Positions 34,558 to 42,850 of a stretch of 64,000 nucleotides of DNA are shown one piece after another. The position numbers and the translations under genes are program-made. This DNA is from Pseudoalteromonas sp. R3 (GTDB lineage: Bacteria; Pseudomonadota; Gammaproteobacteria; Enterobacterales; Alteromonadaceae): assembly GCF_004014715.1 (NCBI RefSeq), contig NZ_CP034835.1, positions 496,001-560,000 of the forward strand. The letters run 5' to 3'. The notes below the pieces were generated by a model. That model ran no database searches and was not told the origin of the DNA. It saw only the letters and a program-made list of their open reading frames with translations. Each line of letters starts with the position of its first letter. Positions within the stretch are counted from its first letter, which is position 1.

Positions 34558-35535
34558 TTAGACTTTTTTGACTAAGGTATTGGTGGTGATATGCGGGAAG
34601 GTGACGGTCTGCCCCTGAATGGGGATCTCCATGGTGATATTTTGCGAGTACTGCAACTGGGTAAAGTTATCACTGCCATCGAGTGATTCCAGCCAGTAGC
34701 TGATGGCGTAACGGCTGACTTTGGCATGTTGCTGTTCAAAGCCAATGTTGGTGACCGGAATGCCTGAGTGGGCGGTATCCACTTCCAGCAGAATAAACTT
34801 CTTAGGCGGTGATACTTCCAGTGCATTGTTCAGCGGCTGATTGGGGTTCAGGGTAAAGTCCGGATTCAAATTACCGACACTTTTGGTGCTGTACTGGTCG
34901 GTGCTGACATCATGGGGCAGACCCATAGGGAGCACGTCGCTCTTGCTCAGCATAGGAATGGTAGGTACGCCCGTGCCCGACTGGAAATGGCCGCTGGCGA
35001 GAATGGAGTTACCATGTGGTACCGACATTTGCTTAATAAAGTCATAGGCTTGTGTAGGCGGTACACTGTTAGGCAGCGTTTCAGTGCCCAGGCCGGGCTT
35101 TTCACCATTGCCATAAGGGCCAAGTAGCTGCTTTTGGTCGCTCAGAAACAGTAATGACCCATTTTCGGCGTGCACCAGCTGATCTTTAGCCGGGCCATCG
35201 GCAAAGTAGACGCGTTGCTCGTAAAACAGGGTATTGGCAACCTGAGTACCTAAGCCACCCCGGTTAGGCGCCGTGCCGTGAATGGCTGAAAAGGTCAGTT
35301 CCTCATAATAAGAAAAGTTTTTCAGAATATAGCTGGCTTCCTGAGGCAGCGGCATCAGGCAGTAAGAAAATGGCTTGTCTGTGCCACCCATGCCAGAGTT
35401 GCCCAGTGGCTGATTGGTCCAGGTGCCTATCAGGTATTGCAGCGGGCCAAGTTCAGTCGTCGGGGCGGGTGGGTTTTCCTGTGCCGGGTCAATCAGCAAA
35501 GGTTTAGAAAGATCTGGGGGCGTTACATCAGTCAT
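34558..35535 (-). CDS. Heme-binding-barrel-like protein of the FAD dehydrogenase operon
   Basis: This product of about 325 residues begins with a Pro-rich lead and then LGPLQYLIGTWTNQ, the type of opening seen in nitrobindin/THAP4-like heme-binding beta-barrels. A long beta-rich chain follows. No signal peptide is present, so it should be cytoplasmic unless exported by another route. The start ATG 35535 has GAGGAGA before it, while the longer reading from 35565 has none. It is the last gene of the operon, 156 bases after the phosphoesterase gene. A hairpin at 35615 lies in that gap. Heme binding is inference from family resemblance; I cannot identify the axial ligand. Confidence 0.55.
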   Translation of the reverse strand: MTDVTPPDLSKPLLIDPAQENPPAPTTELGPLQYLIGTWTNQPLGNSGMGGTDKPFSYCLMPLPQEASYILKNFSYYEELTFSAIHGTAPNRGGLGTQVANTLFYEQRVYFADGPAKDQLVHAENGSLLFLSDQKQLLGPYGNGEKPGLGTETLPNSVPPTQAYDFIKQMSVPHGNSILASGHFQSGTGVPTIPMLSKSDVLPMGLPHDVSTDQYSTKSVGNLNPDFTLNPNQPLNNALEVSPPKKFILLEVDTAHSGIPVTNIGFEQQHAKVSRYAISYWLESLDGSDNFTQLQYSQNITMEIPIQGQTVTFPHITTNTLVKKV

Positions 35536-35614
35536 GGTGGTCTCCTCATTAATTGCTACAGGCAAATCGGGGCCTTACCCCGTGTGCCATAGGCTGATCC
35601 CTACAGTGACTGCT

Positions 35615-35644
35615 CGAAGGCGACGGGATCCATGGTCGCCTTCG
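35615..35644 (-). other. 10-bp hairpin within the FAD dehydrogenase operon
   Basis: CGAAGGCGAC and GTCGCCTTCG form a perfect 10-bp stem around a 10-base loop in the gap between phosphoesterase and barrel genes. No T-tract follows on the minus strand, so it looks like a processing or stabilising element and not a full terminator. Confidence 0.45.
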
Positions 35645-35691
35645 TCTGTACTTAGTGATTCATGGTGTACACGCAATGGCGTGTGTCAGTC

Positions 35692-37671
35692 TCATTCCCC
35701 ATTTGTGTGTTTTTGTGCCGACCGATAAGTTGCCACATGTGCTCGCAGTTGCTGGTCTTGGCTGCTTTGATAAAAGCACCACAACTGATCGCGATAGCGC
35801 GCGGCGCACAGTGGTGTGTCCGGTTGCCTGTGAGCATTGTTGAGCGGCTGCTGTTCACTCCAGCCCGCCTCGGCCATGGTGCCATAGCCATTGCTGGTGG
35901 TATCTGCTTTGGCTGGATCATAAGAGACGGGCAACTGGCTGGTGAGTACGCCGGGAATAGAGAAATTGGCGCTCAGCAGTTGCTGACTGTTGGGGGCGTT
36001 GTGGAACAAGTGCAGCACACCATCGAGTGTGGCAGCGGCCAGCTGTCCCTCACTTTGGTAACTGTGCTCCTGTGGTTCCGGCTCGTCGGGCGTGAGTTTA
36101 CTGGGTGCCTGCGAAAAATGGCCAATACCGAATCCATTAGCCGACCACTGATGGCTTACGGCATTGTCCTGAGGACCGGCATAAGCGCTGTTACTGACAT
36201 CGGTGACATTAAACTCGGCACTGTTGTAGCTCAGGCAGGCCAGTGCATGGGTGCTGCTTTCACGGTAAATCAATAAAGTATTACTACCCAGTGAGGCCAG
36301 AGTAAATGTTCCTTCAGGCTTGCACACCAGCGTTTGTGGCTGGCTTTGCCACTGTTGCCGGGCATAGCGTTGTGCCAGCATAGTGCCTTGCTGGTCGCGA
36401 TACACCAAAAGCAGATCCTGACTTTGCGGTAATACCTGAAGTGCAAGGGCAGATACACTGTCATCGCTGGGTGCTGCCAGAGGTTGCCAGCCCTGGTTAG
36501 CCCTCAGCGTTTGTAACGTGATTCGCAGGTCCTGGTCGCGATAGCCCAGCACCAGGGTATCGTCCTGCGCACTCAATTGTAACTGATCTTTACAGTCCTC
36601 CCGCGCCAGTAAGGGTTCGGACCAGGCATGACCATCAAAGCTGGAGCAATACAGGTGGCCGGGTCTGTCGTCCCGAGTGTAAAACAGATAAAGCAAGTCA
36701 CCGAGGCTGGCGGTTTGCAGCTCACTGGCATGCTCAATGTGGGGCACACAAGCTGCGGGGTGCCAGTGCAGTGCCTCATCCCACAAAAAGCGGAAATAGT
36801 TGGCGTGCTCGTCGTTTTTACCCAGGCTGCCGAGCGAGAAGTTTTCCTCTATGGTGCGCAGCAAGGAATAATGATTGTAACCTTCGTGCTGCTGCGACGG
36901 CGTCAGGGTATCGCCCAGTAATACCGTATAAATCTGGTTGGGCCCGTCGTAGTAATACTTGTACTTCTGGCTGGTATCATAATCCGATTCAAAATCGGCC
37001 TCGTCATAGGTGACGACGACCAGGGTATTGTCGGGCAATTTACTGTTGGGGCCGGGGAAGTTAATCGACTCAAAAAACGACTTCAGCCAGTCTGCCTGCT
37101 GATCTACCAGTATCGGCGCGCGCTCACCCTTGAGATCATTGTCTTTGCTGCCAAGTAAATAATGCCCGTCGTGCCACATATTGGGGGTAAACCAGGCAAA
37201 CTCAGGCAGGGTATCGTTGAGCAGGTCCTGATAAAACTGTGCTTCATTACCAATTTTTTGCCAACGAGTTTCGCTGTCGAGAATGCGGGAGAACGATGAA
37301 AAAGGGTCGTGCTTAAGCACATAAGGATAACTGTTTACGGGCGTGAAATTGGTTGCTTTCCAGGGCGTCCAGCCCGCCACATAGCTTTCCATATAGGCAC
37401 GCCAGTCCAGGTTTTGAGCTGAGTCTTCAATCAGATCGACCAGGGTGCGCTGGGGCAAACGTGGCGGCACTTCATCGTCGGTTACATTGCACAGCTCGCC
37501 TGCCAGAGACGCAATATAGTTGGTCTGCGACGGGTGCATTACGCCAAAACTGTTGGTCAGCTCAATCCCCTGAGCAGCGAGGTTGCGCATGTAGGGATTA
37601 TTCATCACATAGCCGCGATACTGGTTTTCAAACATGATCACAATAATATGATCGAAGCGTCTTGTGGCCAT
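35692..37671 (-). CDS. Phosphoesterase family protein (AcpA/phospholipase C type) with beta-rich C-terminal half
   Basis: This 659-residue protein starts with DHIIVIMFENQYRGY, the metal/substrate loop of the AcpA/phospholipase C phosphoesterase family. MHPSQTNYIASLAG (the likely nucleophile Ser or Thr), WFTPNMWHDGH and VVTYDEADF follow. The first ~300 residues are the catalytic alkaline-phosphatase-like fold. The rest has repeated short beta strands, as in a beta-propeller (LYLFYTRDDRPGHLY). No signal peptide is seen, unusual for this family. It starts one base after the ferritin-like gene, with AGGATG upstream. The substrate is unknown. Confidence 0.8.
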   Translation of the reverse strand: MATRRFDHIIVIMFENQYRGYVMNNPYMRNLAAQGIELTNSFGVMHPSQTNYIASLAGELCNVTDDEVPPRLPQRTLVDLIEDSAQNLDWRAYMESYVAGWTPWKATNFTPVNSYPYVLKHDPFSSFSRILDSETRWQKIGNEAQFYQDLLNDTLPEFAWFTPNMWHDGHYLLGSKDNDLKGERAPILVDQQADWLKSFFESINFPGPNSKLPDNTLVVVTYDEADFESDYDTSQKYKYYYDGPNQIYTVLLGDTLTPSQQHEGYNHYSLLRTIEENFSLGSLGKNDEHANYFRFLWDEALHWHPAACVPHIEHASELQTASLGDLLYLFYTRDDRPGHLYCSSFDGHAWSEPLLAREDCKDQLQLSAQDDTLVLGYRDQDLRITLQTLRANQGWQPLAAPSDDSVSALALQVLPQSQDLLLVYRDQQGTMLAQRYARQQWQSQPQTLVCKPEGTFTLASLGSNTLLIYRESSTHALACLSYNSAEFNVTDVSNSAYAGPQDNAVSHQWSANGFGIGHFSQAPSKLTPDEPEPQEHSYQSEGQLAAATLDGVLHLFHNAPNSQQLLSANFSIPGVLTSQLPVSYDPAKADTTSNGYGTMAEAGWSEQQPLNNAHRQPDTPLCAARYRDQLWCFYQSSQDQQLRAHVATYRSAQKHTNGE

Positions 37672-37672
37672 A

Positions 37673-38761
37673 TCAGCATCCTCCCGGACGGTCTTTGCTG
37701 GCTATATAGCGCCAGGTGGGCGTAGCGTGACGTCCGCTATGATCCGGTAGTGGTACCCGCATCATGCTTTGGGCCTTTTCCTTGAGCCCGAACATAGTGC
37801 CAACGGCGGCAACCAGTAAGTCAGGCTGACCATTAAAGGCCAGATGAAGCTGATCCAGCAGCAGGCTCAGGGTCAGGTTAAACTCAGTGTCCAGCCGGGC
37901 AATGGTGGGATACGGCTGGTAGTGTTCAGGTTGTGGGTTTTTCACCACGTTATAAACCTGATGATAATCAATCGGAATAGCCGGACCGGTCGGCCCTGAG
38001 TTAGGCGTGTCGCCCTGGACATAGCGATAACCCAGCAGCAGTTCATTAAATCGGTAGTAGTGCGACAGCTCTCTGGGTTGCATAAATAACTGGTGGTCGC
38101 CGCTGTTTATGCCAGTGGTATCACCCAGGGGGAAGGGCTGATCCGGGTCCCAGCAGTCATCTGGTACCCCTTCTCCCTGCGCTATGATGGCATTGAGGGC
38201 AAAGTTGGCGGAGGCCAAGTCTGTCACTGGGGTGATCTCTCCGCCACCGCCATAATAATACTTATGCGCAATTTGCTTGTCGTGGCAGTCTGCGGGAAAC
38301 AGCGCGGGGCCATAGCGGTTATGCAGAGTTTGCAAGCCGTTTTCAATACCGACATAGAACTCGCCTATGGTGATATCCCCTTCTTTTGCCAGTGCGGCGG
38401 GCATTTCAATTTTGAGGAAGTTTTGCAGTGCCTCAGGGCTGAACTTTTGCAGATCTGCCTCAAACCAGGTTTCGCCGTCAGGTAGCTTAGTCGGAAATGT
38501 GGGTAGGAATTCCGGACTGTTAATCGCCGGGCTACCTCCGGTGGCAATCAGCAGATTCGCAGCATTGGTCAGATGAAACATCTCCTCCATAACGACCGAG
38601 CGGATCACTGTATAGGCACATTGGTTGGTGCCTTCCTCAATGGAATACAAGGCGGTGAGGTAGACTGGTAATGTTGAGAACTCCAGTTCAATGGCCAGTT
38701 GCAGGTCGTAGTGCAGCTGTTCGAGCGTTTCTATCGGACGTTTTTGCAGTTTGTGATACAT
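37673..38761 (-). CDS. Ferritin-like protein, VioB/RebD-type (iminophenylpyruvate dimer synthase fold)
   Basis: This 362-residue protein has the two-helix iron signature AIELEFSTLPVYLTALYSI (about residues 23-41, with Glu25 and Glu27) and VVMEEMFHL (Glu59, Glu60, His63), as in the ferritin-like domain found in VioB. The long insertion after it is Gly/Pro-rich. Enzymes of this fold carry out oxidations, such as indole dimer formation in violacein synthesis, but I see no VioA, VioC, VioD or VioE here. It starts 13 bases after the dehydrogenase large subunit. GAGGGA precedes the ATG. Its oxidative role in this operon is inference. Confidence 0.75.
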   Translation of the reverse strand: MYHKLQKRPIETLEQLHYDLQLAIELEFSTLPVYLTALYSIEEGTNQCAYTVIRSVVMEEMFHLTNAANLLIATGGSPAINSPEFLPTFPTKLPDGETWFEADLQKFSPEALQNFLKIEMPAALAKEGDITIGEFYVGIENGLQTLHNRYGPALFPADCHDKQIAHKYYYGGGGEITPVTDLASANFALNAIIAQGEGVPDDCWDPDQPFPLGDTTGINSGDHQLFMQPRELSHYYRFNELLLGYRYVQGDTPNSGPTGPAIPIDYHQVYNVVKNPQPEHYQPYPTIARLDTEFNLTLSLLLDQLHLAFNGQPDLLVAAVGTMFGLKEKAQSMMRVPLPDHSGRHATPTWRYIASKDRPGGC

Positions 38762-38774
38762 GGCAGGTCCCTCA

Positions 38775-40610
38775 TTAATACTGGTCGAGTGCGTTTAACA
38801 CGTTGTCAGCAGCCCAGAAGGTCAGTGCTGCCATGGTCAAAGTCGGATTACTGGTCGCAATGGTGGGCATATTACCGCAGCCAACCAGGTAGAGGTTGGG
38901 GTGATCCCAACTGCGTTGTTCACGGTTTACCACTGAGGTTTTAGGATCATCGCCCATCAGGTGCGTGCCGACCAGGTGCCCGGCGCCATTGTAGACATAG
39001 CCTTTGCCTTGATACTGCACATAGCCCGGATCGTTGGCTTTGTATTTGGTAAAAGGCTCCACACCCAGGCGTTGGAAAATAGCATCTGATACTTCCTTAG
39101 CCTGTGCCATACCAGCACGGGTATAGTCGGTGACTTTGTAATGGATCACCGGTCGATAGTTGCCCAGCTGGTCCCGGTATTGATCGTCTATGGTGACGCG
39201 ATTATTGGGGTCGGGAAGCTGCTCCACCAAAAAGCCAAAGCGGAACATGCGCGGGTACTCTTCGGCGATTTTGTGACGCAGGGCCGGGCCAAATAAGTTT
39301 TGCTCATCGATAAGCTCTGGCACGGTCGCAATCGGCGCACCTTCTGGCCAGCTCCAGCCCCAGTTGCCTATCTCAATACGAAACGCGGCTTGCTCTGCGC
39401 GAAATGCCCCGCCTCGAAGAGAGGGGATCCCGGAGGTTGAACCAGGGCCCCGAAATGCGCCGATTTTGCAGGGCATCAGGCCCCAGGTCAGCATAGTTGG
39501 GTGGTCCATCAGGTTACGACCAACCTGATCACTGGAGTTCGCCACATTAGAGGCCAGCAATAGCTTGGCGTTTTCAACGGCATGGGCGGCCAGTACCACA
39601 ACTTTGCCTTTGACCTTTTTATCGTCATACGCTGCGGATTTGGTAGAGTGGTAGCGTTTGTAGTGGACCTTAGAGATGTTCTGTGTTTTATGGTCCACCT
39701 CCAGGTTGTAGGCCACCGCCTGAGTCTCTATGGTCACGTTACCCGTGTTTTTCGCTTGCTCCAGCGTTTTCAGGGCTGAGTATTTGGCCTGAATAGGGCA
39801 GATAGGCACACAGTTAGAATTACCCGCGCAGCGCTGACCAAGATCCGGGTTGCCCACTGCGCCTACAGGGCGATAATCACCCCGAGGCATGCCGTTGCGC
39901 CCCTGAGGTGTGGCAACCACATCAATGGGGTAGGGCTGGCTGTCAATTTCAACTTGCATACCCTGAAGTCCTTTGGCGAGATACTGATCCAAAAAGCTCT
40001 GCGGAATTTGCTCCATCGGATAATCGTAGTTTTCTTCAAACGGCAGTTGTACGCTGGGGTTATCAATCTGCTGATAGGTCTGCACATCGGCATTGGCCGA
40101 GACCCCAATATGTTGTTCAGCGATTTCGTACCAGGGTTGTAAATCCTGATAGCTGATCGGCCAGTCCCGGCCGCGACCAAAGCGTGTTTTCAGCTCAAAG
40201 TCTTCGGGCAGCATACGCAGGCAGGTGCCCAACCAGTGCAAGGTGGTGCCGCCTTCACTGCGGGTGTAGGTACTGGCAAACGGATCCGGACCATACTGGA
40301 CAAAATAGCCATGATCACTGACGGGCTTATCAAGCGGTGGCTTTTGAATATCAGTGACCAAAGGTTGCGGGGCATTGGGGTTGTTGGGATAGGGCGCGTT
40401 AGGGATCTTGGCCATGGCCGTGAAAAAACGCTCCATGTATGACTCATAGCCTTTCTCTTTGCCCTGATCGAAGAAACGTCCGTCAGTCCCCGTGCCAGCT
40501 TCCAGGATCAGGACTTTTTTGCCTTGCTCACCCAGCTGTTTAGCCATAATGGCGCCTGCAATACCGGCCCCGACGATGACTACGTCGTATTCTTTATGAT
40601 GATGTGTCAT
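38775..40610 (-). CDS. FAD-dependent GMC-type dehydrogenase, large subunit with candidate 3Fe-4S site
   Basis: This 611-residue GMC oxidoreductase has the FAD motif VGAGIAGA (residues 13-20). C261, C267 and C271 form C-x5-C-x3-C (CAGNSNCVPIC), which matches the spacing I recall for the 3Fe-4S ligands in the FAD glucose dehydrogenase alpha subunit. The C-terminal GAGHLVGTHLMG has the catalytic His pair (His545 and His550). The gene follows the small subunit by nine bases. The reaction is likely oxidation of an alcohol or sugar, but the substrate is unknown. No signal peptide is present, and no cytochrome c partner gene is adjacent. AGGAAA precedes the ATG. Confidence 0.88.
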   Translation of the reverse strand: MTHHHKEYDVVIVGAGIAGAIMAKQLGEQGKKVLILEAGTGTDGRFFDQGKEKGYESYMERFFTAMAKIPNAPYPNNPNAPQPLVTDIQKPPLDKPVSDHGYFVQYGPDPFASTYTRSEGGTTLHWLGTCLRMLPEDFELKTRFGRGRDWPISYQDLQPWYEIAEQHIGVSANADVQTYQQIDNPSVQLPFEENYDYPMEQIPQSFLDQYLAKGLQGMQVEIDSQPYPIDVVATPQGRNGMPRGDYRPVGAVGNPDLGQRCAGNSNCVPICPIQAKYSALKTLEQAKNTGNVTIETQAVAYNLEVDHKTQNISKVHYKRYHSTKSAAYDDKKVKGKVVVLAAHAVENAKLLLASNVANSSDQVGRNLMDHPTMLTWGLMPCKIGAFRGPGSTSGIPSLRGGAFRAEQAAFRIEIGNWGWSWPEGAPIATVPELIDEQNLFGPALRHKIAEEYPRMFRFGFLVEQLPDPNNRVTIDDQYRDQLGNYRPVIHYKVTDYTRAGMAQAKEVSDAIFQRLGVEPFTKYKANDPGYVQYQGKGYVYNGAGHLVGTHLMGDDPKTSVVNREQRSWDHPNLYLVGCGNMPTIATSNPTLTMAALTFWAADNVLNALDQY

Positions 40611-40619
40611 GCTGATTTC

Positions 40620-41108
40620 CTAATCCAGGTTAAATGGTTTCGCTGATTGGCCGGGAAAGGCCCAGGTGCCGTACCCAGGTTGCTTTGCGCCCATGGGGTG
40701 GCTGCCCAGGGCATTCCAGACCAGGCCTTGGATATAGGCATTGCTGGAGATCACATAGTCTTCAACGGGCTTTTTGTCGGCGCTGAAATCATCAACCCCA
40801 TACAGGGCATTCCAGTCGGCAGGCAGCTGATACCAGATGGAGAGGTACCACATCTTGATGATGTTTTTGGCAACCGGGCCCAGTTTGGCGCAGTTCCAGA
40901 TACGGTCGTAAAATTGCGCCTGATTAGATTCACACTCAAGCGAGCCAATCTCCTCTGCTCGGTGATAGAGTTCCTGTATAACGTCCTGACGAACCCATTG
41001 ACTGAGTGTCTTACAATAAGTGGGACCCACGCCCGTGCCTTGTAACTCGACCAGATCGTAGCCAGTCAGAGTGGCACTGAGGCGATAAAAATCGGTCAGT
41101 CTGTACAT
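40620..41108 (-). CDS. Small subunit of FAD-dependent dehydrogenase (sorbitol/glucose dehydrogenase gamma type)
   Basis: This product of about 162 residues resembles the small subunits of FAD-linked sorbitol, fructose and glucose dehydrogenases (PF12318-like). It has FYRLSATLTGYD near the N-terminus and AYIQGLVWNALGSHP-G then TWAFPG near the end. In known enzymes the gamma subunit carries a Tat signal and exports the large subunit. Here no twin-Arg or signal peptide is seen, so the complex may stay in the cytoplasm. ATG 41108 with AGGGG upstream is preferred to a start 15 codons earlier. It is the first gene of the operon. Confidence 0.78.
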   Translation of the reverse strand: MYRLTDFYRLSATLTGYDLVELQGTGVGPTYCKTLSQWVRQDVIQELYHRAEEIGSLECESNQAQFYDRIWNCAKLGPVAKNIIKMWYLSIWYQLPADWNALYGVDDFSADKKPVEDYVISSNAYIQGLVWNALGSHPMGAKQPGYGTWAFPGQSAKPFNLD

Positions 41109-41514
41109 AAGTTTGCCCCTGATTAAGTGATAAGAGAAATGTACGAGCGGCACACATCAGAGGAAGGAAAACAGCGCAGCAAACAGTGTTCAGCTTGCTG
41201 TGTGAATAGCGGCTTAGATCACGACAGATGCCATGGTAATTACTATGACAGAGTGGTTTGCACATCTTTTGCCCCTTCCTTGCCAGTAGACAGATATTGC
41301 GGCGTCCTATGCTGACAGTCGATGGCCCCGAACGGCCAGAATGCACCGCAGCCATAAAGCAACGGCACATCTTTAACAGGTAAAAGCCTGCTCAGAGATA
41401 CGATTGACGGGTCGCATGCAGGCAAGCTGATACCGACTATGTGTTACATCTGTTCAGGTATAGTCGTTGAGAAGGGGTCTTTCAATTACATGTTATTACA
41501 CTGCGCTAAGCTGA
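41109..41514. other. Upstream region of the FAD dehydrogenase operon
   Basis: No gene is seen in these 406 bases. They hold a palindrome at 41229-41250 (separate entry), and CAGCAA/TTGCTG arms near 41177-41200. The 3' end of argE overlaps a hairpin at the far side. The region probably carries the operon promoter, but I could not place it. Confidence 0.5.
41229..41250. promoter_or_regulatory. Candidate operator for the FAD dehydrogenase operon
   Basis: TG-C-CAT-G-GTAATTAC-T-ATG-A-CA is a 22-bp dyad with 9 of 11 base pairs matching. It lies about 120 bases upstream of the first gene. Its central GTAATTAC and CAT/ATG arms suit a dimeric repressor or activator. The regulator is not next to the operon. 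Confidence 0.4.
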
Positions 41515-41543
41515 TCAGGCAAAACATTGCTGCCTGATCAGCT
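41509..41543 (-). other. 12-bp hairpin covering the argE stop codon
   Basis: AGCTGATCAGGC and GCCTGATCAGCT form a perfect 12-bp stem around an 11-base loop, with the argE stop codon inside an arm. There is no T-tract on the minus strand. It may mark the 3' end of the argE message. Confidence 0.45.
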
Positions 41544-42678
41544 CCGTCAGGATCTGCTGACTGGGTTTGATTTTCTCCATTGCCAAGTATTCATCTGGTT
41601 GATGTGCCTGCGCAATCGAGCCGGGTCCCATTACAATTGTCTCGCAACCTAGCTGCTGTAAAAACGGTGCTTCTGTACAATAATTCACGGCTACGGCCTG
41701 CTGACCTGAAATTTTTTCAGCCAGTTTTACCAAGGAGCAATCCCGTGTGCCATGGAAGGCAGGAATGGGATCGTGCAAGTCAATCACAGATACGCTGTCG
41801 GGGTAACGCGCATTGATCGGGGCTACGGCTTGAAGTAACAAGGCCTGGAGCTCTGCGATGCTGAGTCCGGGCAGGGGGCGCAGGTCAATATGCAGCTCAC
41901 AGCAGCCACAAATTCGGTTGGCGTTGTCGCCTCCGTGAATATGACCTAAATTCAAGGTCGGGTAAGGAATTGCAAAATCCTCAAGTGAATATTTATTCTT
42001 TAAATCTTCTTTTAACTGTAACAGATTGGTCATCACCTGCTGCATTATCTCGATGGCATTTAAGCCACGATCTGGATCGGAACTGTGCCCCGAGCGACCC
42101 GTGACGCGAATCGCCGAAGACATATGTCCCTTGTGGGTGTACACAGGGACCATATCGGTCGGCTCTCCAATGATACAACGGGTTGGCTTAAGGTTGCTGT
42201 GGCGTGCGACCTCTTGTGCACCGGCCATGGTGATCTCCTCATCTGCGGTGGCCAGGATCATGATCGGGGCGCTTTGTGGTATAGCTTGAAGATCTTCCAG
42301 TGCTTTCAATACAAAGGCAAAAAATCCTTTCATATCAATGCTTCCTAAGCCATACAGACGATTATCCTGTTCGCTGAGGGTAAAGGGATCAAAGTTCCAG
42401 CGACTGTCATCAAAGGGCACGGTGTCTGTGTGTCCGGCTAGCATCAGGCCTCCTGCTTGGTCTGTCAGGCCCGGCGGACACTTTCTGGCGAGTAAGTTGA
42501 ACTTGCCAGGTGCACTGTGTAGCTCTGCGATTTCAATACTGAAACCCAGTTGTTCACACCATTGAGCGAGCAGTTCAATGACCGCTCTATTGCTTTGGTT
42601 GAGCGTCTGATCGAGGGCACTGATAGAGGGCCGGGCAATCAGCTCGCGGTACATAGTTTTAAAGTCGGGTAATGACAT
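41515..42678 (-). CDS. argE: Acetylornithine deacetylase
   Basis: This 387-residue zinc aminopeptidase-like enzyme (M20 family) removes the acetyl group from N-acetylornithine to give ornithine. It has LAGHTDTVPFD (metal His and Asp), ATADEEITMAGA (catalytic Glu pair), CIIGEPTDMVPVYTHKG and the C-terminal GPGSIAQAHQPDEYL. It is divergent from argCBFGH, with the control region between them, the usual layout in gammaproteobacteria. Predicted repression is by ArgR through the ARG box at 42737. Confidence 0.95.
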   Translation of the reverse strand: MSLPDFKTMYRELIARPSISALDQTLNQSNRAVIELLAQWCEQLGFSIEIAELHSAPGKFNLLARKCPPGLTDQAGGLMLAGHTDTVPFDDSRWNFDPFTLSEQDNRLYGLGSIDMKGFFAFVLKALEDLQAIPQSAPIMILATADEEITMAGAQEVARHSNLKPTRCIIGEPTDMVPVYTHKGHMSSAIRVTGRSGHSSDPDRGLNAIEIMQQVMTNLLQLKEDLKNKYSLEDFAIPYPTLNLGHIHGGDNANRICGCCELHIDLRPLPGLSIAELQALLLQAVAPINARYPDSVSVIDLHDPIPAFHGTRDCSLVKLAEKISGQQAVAVNYCTEAPFLQQLGCETIVMGPGSIAQAHQPDEYLAMEKIKPSQQILTELIRQQCFA

Positions 42679-42690
42679 TGCAGTATCCTA

Positions 42691-42704
42691 AAAATATTTA
42701 TTCA
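42691..42704. promoter_or_regulatory. Half ARG-box-like site near argE
   Basis: AAAATATTTATTCA matches the right half and AT-rich centre of an ARG box, with its left half degraded. It lies 13 bases before argE, 48 bases from the stronger box by centre distance. It may be a secondary ArgR site. Confidence 0.3.
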
Positions 42705-42736
42705 AACCTGTTGCATAAAAATCTATATGTATGTAA

Positions 42737-42754
42737 GGTGAATATCAATTCATT
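42737..42754. promoter_or_regulatory. ARG box between argE and argC
   Basis: GGTGAATATCAATTCATT matches the E. coli ARG consensus (TGAAT, four AT-rich bases, ATTCA) except for one base in the spacer. It lies in the divergent control region between argE and argC, about 100 bases before argC. ArgR with arginine should bind here and repress both units. Confidence 0.6.
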
Positions 42755-42850
42755 TTTTTAGCATAAATATAGAGGATGCAACAATGCGACGATAACATCA
42801 TCAATAGCAGATATATGGTTTTTTTGTTTACTAATTTATAAGAGTTATCG

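Noticed and set aside
37673..38761. Violacein-type pathway suggested by the VioB-like ferritin protein
   Set aside because: No VioA, VioC, VioD or VioE homologue is present and the flanking genes belong to a dehydrogenase system.
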